Position numbers and translations under genes: made by a program | Shown here: in pieces, positions 1-5,281 of the stretch | Layout: every line of letters begins with the position of its first letter | Numbering within the stretch: the first letter of the stretch is position 1 | Origin: Butyrivibrio sp. | GTDB lineage: Bacteria > Bacillota_A > Clostridia > Lachnospirales > Lachnospiraceae | Assembly: GCA_017996845.1 (NCBI GenBank) | Contig: JAGOGF010000159.1 | Location: forward strand, 1 to 5,281 | Reading direction: 5' to 3' | DNA length: 5,281 nucleotides | Notes under the pieces: generated by a model | Databases searched by the model: none | What the model was told of the DNA's origin: nothing | The model's input: the letters and a program-made list of their open reading frames with translations, nothing else

Positions 1-2
1 GA

Positions 3-488
3 CAGGATGTTTCGCACATTACAGACGATGAACAGTCAGACGTCCGGAATAAGGAAATTGGATTTATTTTTCAGGGATTTAATCTGATTGCAGGACTTAC
101 GGCGCTGGAAAACGTTGAATTGCCGCTTATTTACAGGGGAATCGGAAGGAAGGAAAGGCTTGAACTTTCTGAAGAAGCGCTGGCAAGAGTTGGGCTTGAG
201 AAACGTATGACACATAAGCCTTCGGAGATGTCAGGAGGGCAGCAGCAGAGAGTTGCGATTGCAAGAGCAATTGCACAGGCTCCGCCTATTATTCTGGCAG
301 ATGAACCGACCGGAAATCTGGATTCTGCTTCCAGCAAAGAAATCATGGGGATATTGAAAGACCTTCACAGAGAAGGCAGAACCGTCATCTTGATCACACA
401 TGATAATACGATTGCAATGCAGGCTCCGCGCATTGTAAAAATCATGGATGGGCATATTGTGTCTGATACGGAAAATCAGGAAGCATAA
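3..488 (+). CDS. ABC transporter ATP-binding protein, MacB/LolD type (5' partial)
   Basis: This is the nucleotide-binding subunit of a MacB-type ABC exporter; it would hydrolyse ATP at the cytoplasmic face to drive the permease encoded at 2234. The reading frame is open from the window edge, giving 161 visible residues with no start codon. Visible in order are the Q-loop (FIFQGFNL, Gln24 of the fragment), the family-typical stretch LTALENVELPL, the ABC signature SGGQQQR (77-83), Walker B IILADEP (96-102, catalytic Glu101), the D-loop NLDS (105-108) and the H-loop His133 in LITHD. Walker A and about 65 N-terminal residues lie upstream of the window, judging from the usual 220-230 residue length. 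The TTG at 120 is not the start, because the Q-loop lies before it in the same frame. All visible catalytic motifs are intact. It is probably co-transcribed with the adaptor that begins 31 bases after its stop. Family assignment is secure; the substrate is unknown. Confidence 0.95.
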   Translation, partial: QDVSHITDDEQSDVRNKEIGFIFQGFNLIAGLTALENVELPLIYRGIGRKERLELSEEALARVGLEKRMTHKPSEMSGGQQQRVAIARAIAQAPPIILADEPTGNLDSASSKEIMGILKDLHREGRTVILITHDNTIAMQAPRIVKIMDGHIVSDTENQEA

Positions 489-507
489 GTCAGAAATACT
501 TGCATAC

Positions 508-519
508 AGGGAAAAGGGA
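508..519 (+). promoter_or_regulatory. Ribosome binding site that sets the adaptor start
   Basis: The purine-rich run AGGGAAAAGGGA lies directly before ATG 520. Its first half (AGGGAA, 508-513) is 6 bases from ATG 520, and its second half (AAGGGA, 514-519) is 9 bases from the next in-frame ATG at 529. The start is therefore 520 or 529. It is not the upstream in-frame ATG at 448, which lies inside the ATPase gene. Confidence 0.65.
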
Positions 520-2175
520 ATGAAAAAGATGGCAGAGGAAATTACAACAAATTCAGTAACAAATGAAAAGAAGGCAAAGGAAAAGAAAATTCTCACACCC
601 GAACAGAAAAAGAAAAAAAGCAGAAGAATTCGCTGGAGCATTATTCTTTTATTGATTGCAGCGGTGGTTGCATATTCTGTTGTGAGCCGTGTGAAAGCAC
701 AAAATGCACCGACCTATGTTGAAACGGCATCTGTTCGCAAAGGTACGATCGAACAGACGGTGAAGACAAGCGGAACGGTTGAAACAGAAAATAAAACGAC
801 TTATTTTGCAGATATTGCGGCTCCAATCGGTAAGTTGAATGTCAAGGTAGGAGATGTTGTGTCAAAAGGAGATGTTTTACTAAGCTATGATACCGATAAA
901 CTGACACTCTCCAAAAAGCAGGCAGAACTTTCAGCAAAACAGGCAGACGGAAATTACAGCGATTCCATGCAAAAATCGGCTGACAGTGAACAGAAGCTTG
1001 CACAGGCCAATACAGATCTTCCGACACTGAATACACAGATTGATACGCTGAAAGCACAGATTGATCTGATTCAACCGCAGATAGATGTGCTGCAGAATAA
1101 AATTGATGATAAGAAACGTCGTATGGCACAGACTGCGACAGATTTACATAAGACAGAATTTGACTTGGATCAGGATGGAAAAGAAGACGGCACAGGTGGT
1201 GATACGAGTTACAATAGCACAGATTCCAATGGAATAGAGAAACATCTGCAATTGGAACAGGCAATTAAGGATAATGAATATGCACAGAGTAATGATTCTG
1301 AGATTGTAGGCTGGAACAGACAGATTACTTCCTTAAATGAACAGAAGACAGATCTGAATGATCAGTTGACTGATCTGAAAGAAAAGAAAAGTAAAGCTGA
1401 ATCGGATCAGACATCAGGGGAAACCGGCAAAGCGACCGCAGGATCCAAGAGTGCATTGTCTGCGACCAAAGAAAGTGCAAATCTGACTTCCCATGATACC
1501 ATTGCAACTGTAGATAAAGCGTCAGGCGGTATTACAGCCGGCTTTAACGGTGTTGTGGCAGATGTTAAGGCAGTGCAGGGTGCAACGACAACAGCAGGAA
1601 TGGAATTGTTTACAATAGATGATGCAGATAATGTAAAAGTTACGATCAATGTGACCAAATACGATCTTGCAAAGATCAAAGAAGGTCAGAAGGCTGACAT
1701 TACGATTGCAGGAAACAAATATGAAGGTGAAGTAAGCGAAATCAGTAAAGTTGCTACCAAAAATGCAAATGGTGCATCTGTTGTCAGTGCTGGAATCAAA
1801 ATCAAGAATCCGGACAGTAACATCATTCTTGGCACCGAAGCAGATGTGGTAATTCATACTGCAAAGTCTGAGAATGCACTGATTCTTCCGATCGAAGCGG
1901 TTAATACTGACAGAAACGGTTCCTTTGTCTATGCAATAGAAAATGGTGTGATTGTCAGAAAGAATGTTAAGAGCGGAATTACTTCCGATACAGAAGAAGA
2001 AATTAAGGAAGGTATTTCTGAAAAAGATCAGGTACTTACGGATGTAACAGGAGGCATTACAGAGGGAATGAAAGCAGCCTCTCTACCATCTGAAAGTGGA
2101 GATACTTCTTCCGCAGCTGCGGATTCGGCAACAGAAGCATCGGCAGATACTGCATCGACAGCAGTGTCCAAGTGA
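520..2175 (+). CDS. Efflux adaptor (HlyD/MacA-like membrane fusion protein)
   Basis: This 551-residue adaptor subunit would sit on the outer face of the membrane and couple to the MacB-type permease downstream. The start is ATG 520, supported by the purine-rich site just before it; ATG 529 is an alternative. Visible in order: a Lys-rich cytoplasmic N-terminus (1-38); one membrane helix (about 39-56) with no lipobox; the first half of the biotinyl-lipoyl-like domain (about 97-124, including GDVVSKGDVLLSYD); a coiled-coil hairpin (about 125-295); the second lipoyl half (about 337-367, GFNGVVADVKAVQG); a beta-barrel (about 370-447); and a membrane-proximal domain (about 450-520, with ILPIEAV). 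The tail from 523 to 551 is almost all Ser, Ala, Thr, Asp and Glu. The hairpin arms show regular heptads (173-200 and 268-295). A long polar linker joins them and contains DLDQDGKEDG (215-224), which resembles a calcium-binding loop. Domain order is canonical; the long tip and tail are not. The partner role is inferred from gene order. Confidence 0.93.
   Translation: MKKMAEEITTNSVTNEKKAKEKKILTPEQKKKKSRRIRWSIILLLIAAVVAYSVVSRVKAQNAPTYVETASVRKGTIEQTVKTSGTVETENKTTYFADIAAPIGKLNVKVGDVVSKGDVLLSYDTDKLTLSKKQAELSAKQADGNYSDSMQKSADSEQKLAQANTDLPTLNTQIDTLKAQIDLIQPQIDVLQNKIDDKKRRMAQTATDLHKTEFDLDQDGKEDGTGGDTSYNSTDSNGIEKHLQLEQAIKDNEYAQSNDSEIVGWNRQITSLNEQKTDLNDQLTDLKEKKSKAESDQTSGETGKATAGSKSALSATKESANLTSHDTIATVDKASGGITAGFNGVVADVKAVQGATTTAGMELFTIDDADNVKVTINVTKYDLAKIKEGQKADITIAGNKYEGEVSEISKVATKNANGASVVSAGIKIKNPDSNIILGTEADVVIHTAKSENALILPIEAVNTDRNGSFVYAIENGVIVRKNVKSGITSDTEEEIKEGISEKDQVLTDVTGGITEGMKAASLPSESGDTSSAAADSATEASADTASTAVSK
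1036..1119 (+). repeat. Tandem 21-bp heptad repeat, ascending arm of the adaptor coiled coil
   Basis: Four consecutive 21-base units begin at 1036, 1057, 1078 and 1099 and encode QIDTLKA, QIDLIQP, QIDVLQN and KIDDKKR. The first two units share the 9-base start CAGATTGAT, and all four keep Ile-Asp at positions 2-3. This gives an in-register heptad repeat with hydrophobic residues at positions 2 and 5 in the first three units, as expected for one arm of an antiparallel coiled-coil hairpin. A Pro in the second unit (residue 186) is unusual and may kink the helix. Confidence 0.7.
1321..1404 (+). repeat. Tandem 21-bp heptad repeat, descending arm of the adaptor coiled coil
   Basis: Units starting at 1321, 1342 and 1363 encode QITSLNE, QKTDLND and QLTDLKE, followed by a degenerate Lys-rich unit, KKSKAES. 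Each of the first three begins with a CAG Gln codon and keeps Thr at position 3 and Leu at position 5. This mirrors the register of the ascending arm (1036-1119), so the two arms can pair as a hairpin of roughly four heptads each, with a polar segment of about 67 residues between them. Confidence 0.65.
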
Positions 2176-2191
2176 AGCGGCTGTGATGTCA

Positions 2192-2201
2192 GTGATATGA
2201 T
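2192..2201 (+). promoter_or_regulatory. Possible extended -10 element before the permease gene
   Basis: GTGATATGAT contains TGnTATGAT, a good match to an extended -10 element, and lies 32 bases before the permease ATG. No convincing -35 is present at the right spacing: TGAAGC at 2173-2178 matches only two consensus positions. The same decamer occurs in the promoter proposed before the acyltransferase gene. It may allow some separate permease transcription, but read-through from the adaptor gene is the simpler default. Confidence 0.3.
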
Positions 2202-2220
2202 AAAATCTGACAGGATCTGA

Positions 2221-2227
2221 AAGGAAG
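2221..2227 (+). promoter_or_regulatory. Ribosome binding site of the permease gene
   Basis: AAGGAAG lies 6 bases before ATG 2234, at good spacing. It supports that ATG as the start. The 58-base gap after the adaptor stop rules out translational coupling by overlap. Confidence 0.75.
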
Positions 2228-2233
2228 AAACTT

Positions 2234-3454
2234 ATGTCTCAGATTTGGGAATATATTAAAATTGCCATTATGAATATCAAGAATAATAAGGGAAGATCTG
2301 TTCTTACCATGCTTGGTATCATAATCGGTATTGCTTCCGTTATCATGGTTATATCCATCGGTACGGGAGTCAGAAGTGAGATAAACAGTGAACTTGACAG
2401 TTTTGGAGGCGGCATGGTAGATGTCTATGCTGATTCTTCACAAAAAGACAATACAGTCACCTTCAATCAAAGCGATTTTGATTATCTCCAGCAGAAAGTA
2501 AAACATGTAAAGGGAATTACTCCTATTTTATCGGCTTATGGATCAGGAGAAGGTTCAAAAGGGAATTCGGATGCAAATGTTACAGCCGGAAATGTTGCGC
2601 TGCAGTATTACAGCTCTGATCCGATGGTAAAGGGCAAATACTTCACAGACGAGGATGTAGAATCTGCGGCACATGTCTGTGTCTTGAATGAAAGCAGCGC
2701 AATTGCACTTTTTGGAACAACAGATGTAGTCGGGATGTCTTTTGAACTGACTTTGTGGAATATTTCACAGGATATAACAATTGTAGGGGTGCGCCAGAAC
2801 AACGCATCCAAACTGATTTCCATGATGGATGGATCGAGTACAAGATTATCGGTAGAAATGCCGATTTCCACTCTGATGAGTGCTTATGGCTATGGCAATG
2901 AGGATTATAGTGAATTTATGCTATTTGCAGATGCATCGCAGAATGCAAGTTATGTTGCCAAAAAAACGGTTTCGCTTCTGGAAGCTCGCAAAGGTGTGCG
3001 TGGAGACGGTAAAATACAGGTACAGAGTTTTACGGATTACACAAAGCAGTTTGATACAATTCTGGGTTATATCACAATATTTGTATCTTTTGTGGCGGCC
3101 ATTTCCCTGCTGGTAGGCGGTATCGGTGTAATGAACATTATGCTGGTGTCGGTAACAGAAAGAACAAGAGAGATTGGAATCAGAAAGTCGCTTGGTGCAA
3201 GAACCGGATCTATTTTATTACAGTTTCTTGCAGAAGCAGCTATTATTACTCTTCTTGGAGGAATTATCGGAATTGCGATTGGCGTTGCAGGTGCATTTGC
3301 AATATGCGGCGTGATCGGGTTCAGTGCGAAGGTGGAAGTTCCTACGGTAATCATAGCTACAATTTTCTCATCTGCTGTTGGTATCTTTTTTGGAATATAT
3401 CCTGCCAAGAAAGCTGCGAAACTCAGTCCGATTGAAGCACTTCGTCATGAATAA
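2234..3454 (+). CDS. ABC transporter permease, MacB/FtsX family
   Basis: This 406-residue integral membrane subunit of the MacB-type exporter would work as a dimer with the ATPase encoded at the window start and the adaptor just upstream. The N-terminal region starts with an amphipathic stretch and TM1 (about 22-45, LTMLGIIIGIASVIMVI). An extracellular MacB-type core domain follows (about 46-272). The C-terminal FtsX domain has three helices (about 276-308, 328-360 and 368-392). The conserved cytoplasmic loop TERTREIGIRKSLGA (308-322), which contacts the ATPase in this family, is intact, as is the typical ending SPIEALRHE. Four helices and about 400 residues are normal for a permease made separately from its ATPase; in proteobacterial MacB the two are fused. 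No frameshift or truncation is seen. Substrate specificity cannot be read from the sequence. Export of an antimicrobial peptide, lipid-linked molecule or self-made peptide are all compatible with the family. Confidence 0.95.
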   Translation: MSQIWEYIKIAIMNIKNNKGRSVLTMLGIIIGIASVIMVISIGTGVRSEINSELDSFGGGMVDVYADSSQKDNTVTFNQSDFDYLQQKVKHVKGITPILSAYGSGEGSKGNSDANVTAGNVALQYYSSDPMVKGKYFTDEDVESAAHVCVLNESSAIALFGTTDVVGMSFELTLWNISQDITIVGVRQNNASKLISMMDGSSTRLSVEMPISTLMSAYGYGNEDYSEFMLFADASQNASYVAKKTVSLLEARKGVRGDGKIQVQSFTDYTKQFDTILGYITIFVSFVAAISLLVGGIGVMNIMLVSVTERTREIGIRKSLGARTGSILLQFLAEAAIITLLGGIIGIAIGVAGAFAICGVIGFSAKVEVPTVIIATIFSSAVGIFFGIYPAKKAAKLSPIEALRHE

Positions 3455-3494
3455 TCTATAAGACAAAAATATAAAAAGATGTTGTAATTCGGAA

Positions 3495-3529
3495 ACAGGC
3501 CTGTGACGGAAAGATTGCCACAGGCCTGT
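3495..3529 (+). other. Inverted repeat (hairpin) between the exporter and acyltransferase loci
   Basis: An 11-bp perfect stem is formed by 3495-3505 (ACAGGCCTGTG) and 3519-3529 (CACAGGCCTGT), with a 13-base loop. Each arm contains ACAGGCCTGT, which is itself a perfect palindrome, so the unit is both a direct and an inverted repeat with centres 25 bp apart. It lies 40 bases after the permease stop and ends 5 bases before the proposed -35 of the next gene. It could be a transcription terminator for the exporter operon, but no U-tract follows on either strand. It could also be a pair of operator sites for a dimeric regulator. The structure is certain; the role is open. Confidence 0.75.
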
Positions 3530-3533
3530 ACTA

Positions 3534-3562
3534 TGGTCAAATATGCTGTTTTGTGATATGAT
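3534..3562 (+). promoter_or_regulatory. Predicted sigma-70/SigA promoter for the acyltransferase gene
   Basis: A -10 element TATGAT (3557-3562) is preceded by TG at 3554-3555, making an extended -10 (TGATATGAT). A weak -35, TGGTCA (3534-3539, 4 of 6 consensus positions), is 17 bases upstream. The predicted transcript would begin near 3568-3570, leaving a leader of about 25 bases before ATG 3594. It implies that the acyltransferase pair is transcribed apart from the exporter, and it argues against translation starting at the in-frame ATG 3543, which lies upstream of the -10. Confidence 0.55.
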
Positions 3563-3581
3563 TCTATGCGAAAATAGATGC

Positions 3582-3587
3582 GGGGAG
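3582..3587 (+). promoter_or_regulatory. Ribosome binding site that sets the MBOAT start
   Basis: GGGGAG lies 6 bases before ATG 3594. It favours this start over the in-frame ATG 3543, which would add 17 residues (a Cys-rich, non-hydrophobic segment) unlike an MBOAT N-terminus. Confidence 0.75.
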
Positions 3588-3593
3588 AATCTG

Positions 3594-5165
3594 ATGGAGT
3601 TATATTCAATTACATTTATCTTTTTGGTCATCATTACGCTTGCGGCGTATTATACTGTTTTACGTAAATATCAGTGGGTCTGTCTTCTGGCTGCCAATGT
3701 ATTGTTTTACTGTGCAGCGGGACCATTTCATATTCTTTTTATTCTGACAACATCGCTGAGTATATGGAGCGGTGCTCTTTTTATGGAACACATGGATATG
3801 AAATACAGGGAAGCAAAAAAAAATGATCTGCTTGCAAAAGAAGACAGAAAGAAGCTGAAGCAATCGAATCAGGATAAGAAAAGAATCATTCTGCTATTGA
3901 TTTTGCTGCTTAATTTTGGGATTCTTGCGTGGATCAAATACTGGAACGTGCTTGGACACACCAGAATGAGAGGACTGCTTCTTCCGCTGGGCATCTCATT
4001 TTATACATTTCTGTCAGTGGCCTATTTGATTGATGTTTATAATGGAAAATATCAGGCAGAAAGAAATTTTTTACACTTTTTTCTGTTTGTTTCCTATTTC
4101 CCGCAATTATTGCAGGGACCGATCAATCGGTATGACAAAATGAAAGACCAGTTTTTCGGACAACACAACTGGAATACAGAACAGAGCAAACGTGCACTTT
4201 TGTTGATTGGTTTTGGGCTGATGAAAAAGTTTGCGATTGCGGATATGCTTGCGGGAAGTGTTTCTGATGTATTTGACGGATCCGTGCAGGGGATTCCGGG
4301 TTCTCTGATCGTTTTCGCAATCTTTTTATATGCGATACAACAATATGCAGACTTCTCGGGAGGAATTGATATTGTTCTTGGGGTATCAGAGTTATTTGGC
4401 ATAAAAATGATGCCGAATTTCAGACAACCCTATTTTTCTGTTTCGCTCGGAGATTTCTGGAGAAGATGGCACATTTCACTTGGTGCATGGATGCGGGATT
4501 ATGTCTTTTATCCGTTTGCACTGACGAAAACCATGCAGCGGTTCGGAAAATGGTGCAGTCAAAAACTCGGCAAACATTTCGGGCGTGTCCTGCCGGCAGG
4601 AATTGCCAATCTTCTGGTTTTTTTTCTGGTCGGAATCTGGCATGGGGCGCAACTGCACTATGTTTTATGGGGACTTTATAATGGCATTATCATTGCGGTA
4701 AGTGATCTGCTTGAGCCTTGTTTTACAGCAATATCGGATAAAATGCATCTTCCGGTCAATTCAAGGGGATTCCATGTGTTTCGGGTGGTTCGAACATTTA
4801 TAATTGTCAATATTGGATGGTACTTTGATCGAATATACGATTTTCAGAAATGCATGACCTGTTTTGCGAATACGGTTTTCCATTTTAATTTATCAGGTTT
4901 TGGAACAGCAATGCGCCAGGAAATACTGAATCCGGATCTTGCACAGCCGGTTTACATTATGGGAGGTTATGTGGTTGCTGCCGTGGCGCTTGTCATTGTA
5001 GTGACAGACAGCGTTATGAAAGAACAAAAAAAAGATGTTTATGCTTTTTTACAGAGCAGAAGAATTCTGACACGGTGGACAGTCTGTTATCTGATTATTT
5101 TTTTGACACTTGGATCCTTTATCTTCGCCAGAGGGATCGGAGGATTTATGTATGCGAATTTCTAA
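3594..5165 (+). CDS. MBOAT family O-acyltransferase (AlgI/DltB-like)
   Basis: This 523-residue polytopic membrane protein would take an activated acyl group from a cytoplasmic donor and pass it across the membrane for O-acylation of a cell-envelope polymer. Hydrophobic helices are visible at about 4-22, 26-56, 98-117, 128-147, 159-172, 201-217, 235-250, 337-368, 398-411, 454-472 and 493-512. A highly charged Lys-rich cytoplasmic loop spans about 66-97. Family motifs are present: QGPINRYDKM (174-183), YADFSGGIDI (251-260), the block FWRRWHISLGAWMRDYVFYPF (288-308, His293), and GIWHGAQLHYVLWGLYNG (347-364) with His350 in the WHG position of the catalytic histidine. The length is typical of the AlgI group and no key residue is missing. 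The C-terminus FMYANF resembles the short aromatic/Tyr ending common in Gram-positive relatives. The stop overlaps the next gene by 14 bases. The polymer acylated and the acyl group are unknown. No dltA or dltC lies in the window, so a true D-alanylation operon is not shown. Confidence 0.94.
   Translation: MELYSITFIFLVIITLAAYYTVLRKYQWVCLLAANVLFYCAAGPFHILFILTTSLSIWSGALFMEHMDMKYREAKKNDLLAKEDRKKLKQSNQDKKRIILLLILLLNFGILAWIKYWNVLGHTRMRGLLLPLGISFYTFLSVAYLIDVYNGKYQAERNFLHFFLFVSYFPQLLQGPINRYDKMKDQFFGQHNWNTEQSKRALLLIGFGLMKKFAIADMLAGSVSDVFDGSVQGIPGSLIVFAIFLYAIQQYADFSGGIDIVLGVSELFGIKMMPNFRQPYFSVSLGDFWRRWHISLGAWMRDYVFYPFALTKTMQRFGKWCSQKLGKHFGRVLPAGIANLLVFFLVGIWHGAQLHYVLWGLYNGIIIAVSDLLEPCFTAISDKMHLPVNSRGFHVFRVVRTFIIVNIGWYFDRIYDFQKCMTCFANTVFHFNLSGFGTAMRQEILNPDLAQPVYIMGGYVVAAVALVIVVTDSVMKEQKKDVYAFLQSRRILTRWTVCYLIIFLTLGSFIFARGIGGFMYANF
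5139..5144 (+). promoter_or_regulatory. Ribosome binding site of the downstream gene, inside the MBOAT gene
   Basis: GGAGGA lies 7 bases before ATG 5152 and is a near-perfect Shine-Dalgarno site embedded in the last codons of the MBOAT gene. It fixes the start of the overlapping downstream gene and indicates coordinated translation of the pair. Confidence 0.8.
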
Positions 5166-5281
5166 ATCTTTTTTTAAAACGGTACTGTTTATTCTGGTGT
5201 TTGTTTTGATCAATGCTTTGCTGGGATTTTTTTTGGAACCATTTCGGGGTTCCAGCATGGAAATGTGGCAGAATTACAGAC
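5152..5281 (+). CDS. Membrane-anchored protein, probable SGNH/DltD/AlgJ-like acylation partner (3' partial)
   Basis: Only 43 residues are visible before the window ends. The gene starts at ATG 5152, 14 bases inside the MBOAT gene in the +1 frame, with a strong Shine-Dalgarno site (GGAGGA, 5139-5144). The product begins MRISKSFFK, followed by one hydrophobic helix (about 10-28, TVLFILVFVLINALLGFFL). It then continues EPFRGSSMEMWQNYR, so it would have a short positive cytoplasmic end, an anchor and an extracellular domain. In AlgI- and DltB-type loci the gene next to the MBOAT usually encodes an SGNH-fold transferase with exactly this layout, and the segment after the anchor reads like the entry to such a domain. 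No catalytic motif is within the window, so the family call rests on context and topology. The coding call itself is secure. Confidence 0.6.
   Translation, partial: MRISKSFFKTVLFILVFVLINALLGFFLEPFRGSSMEMWQNYR

Noticed and set aside
448..519. In-frame upstream extension of the adaptor starting at ATG 448
   Set aside because: It lies mostly inside the ATPase gene in another frame, has no ribosome binding site, and would add a basic 24-residue leader. The site at 508-519 favours ATG 520.
231..641. Antisense open frame of 136 codons across the ATPase and adaptor genes
   Set aside because: It is a shadow of two clearly coding + strand genes. Its product is Phe/Cys-rich and reads as an antisense artefact.
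842..1857. Several antisense open frames of 60-140 codons under the adaptor gene
   Set aside because: All are opposite a well-defined protein with recognisable domains, and none shows a family motif or credible start site.
2880..3116. 78-codon + strand frame inside the permease gene
   Set aside because: It overlaps the conserved permease frame, has a Met/Arg-rich composition without motifs, and ends inside the FtsX domain.
3495..3550. Classical Rho-independent terminator after the permease gene
   Set aside because: The stem is strong, but the bases after it (ACTATGGTC) are not a T-tract, and no T-tract follows on the minus strand either. It is kept as a hairpin of unknown role.
3543..3593. 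In-frame upstream start of the MBOAT gene at ATG 3543
   Set aside because: It lies upstream of the predicted -10 element and lacks a Shine-Dalgarno site, while ATG 3594 has GGGGAG at 6 bases.
3815..3823. Run of nine A in the MBOAT gene as a phase-variation or frameshift site
   Set aside because: It encodes Lys-Lys-Asn in a Lys-rich loop, the frame is intact on both sides, and such runs are common in AT-rich genes. A similar T-run at 4618-4625 is equally ordinary.
5234..5254. 7-bp hairpin TGGAACC/GGTTCCA near the window end, next to a T-run
   Set aside because: It lies inside the downstream coding region, and the T-run is on the 5' side of the stem, so it is not a terminator on either strand. 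It is probably codon coincidence.
1..5281. CRISPR arrays, tRNA or rRNA genes, insertion sequences and attachment sites
   Set aside because: No spaced repeats, cloverleaf-like segments, transposase-like frames or terminal inverted repeats were seen.

Overview
The window reads as a piece of a low-to-moderate GC Gram-positive genome, most likely a Clostridia or Lachnospiraceae-type anaerobe. This is inferred from strong Shine-Dalgarno sites, A/T-rich codon use, an efflux adaptor anchored by one N-terminal membrane helix instead of a lipobox, and the way the proteins read. No rRNA, tRNA or other taxonomic marker is present. All genes lie on the + strand.

Positions 1-3454 hold a MacB-type export locus in the order ATPase, adaptor, permease. 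The ATPase (3-488) has lost its N-terminus, including Walker A, to the window edge. The HlyD/MacA-like adaptor (520-2175) follows after 31 bases. The four-helix MacB/FtsX permease (2234-3454) follows after 58 bases. Together they would form a tripartite machine: cytoplasmic ATPase, membrane permease and extracellular adaptor. It probably exports an amphipathic molecule, peptide or envelope component; the sequence does not reveal the substrate. The adaptor is unusual because its coiled-coil hairpin carries a long Asp/Gly/Ser-rich tip with a DxDxDG calcium-loop-like motif.

The intergenic stretch 3455-3593 separates two transcription units. It holds a hairpin whose two arms are each the self-complementary decamer ACAGGCCTGT. 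A probable extended -10 promoter for the next gene follows directly.

Positions 3594-5281 hold an envelope O-acylation pair. The first gene is an intact MBOAT acyltransferase of the AlgI/DltB type (3594-5165) with the expected catalytic-His region. The second (5152 to beyond the window) overlaps it by 14 bases and starts with a membrane anchor, as expected for an SGNH/DltD/AlgJ-like partner, although only 43 residues are visible. The MBOAT ends in FMYANF, which resembles the short C-terminal Tyr motif thought to relay acyl groups in Dlt-like systems. This is the most interesting lead in the window. The two loci are probably neighbours and not one system, because the hairpin and a promoter lie between them.
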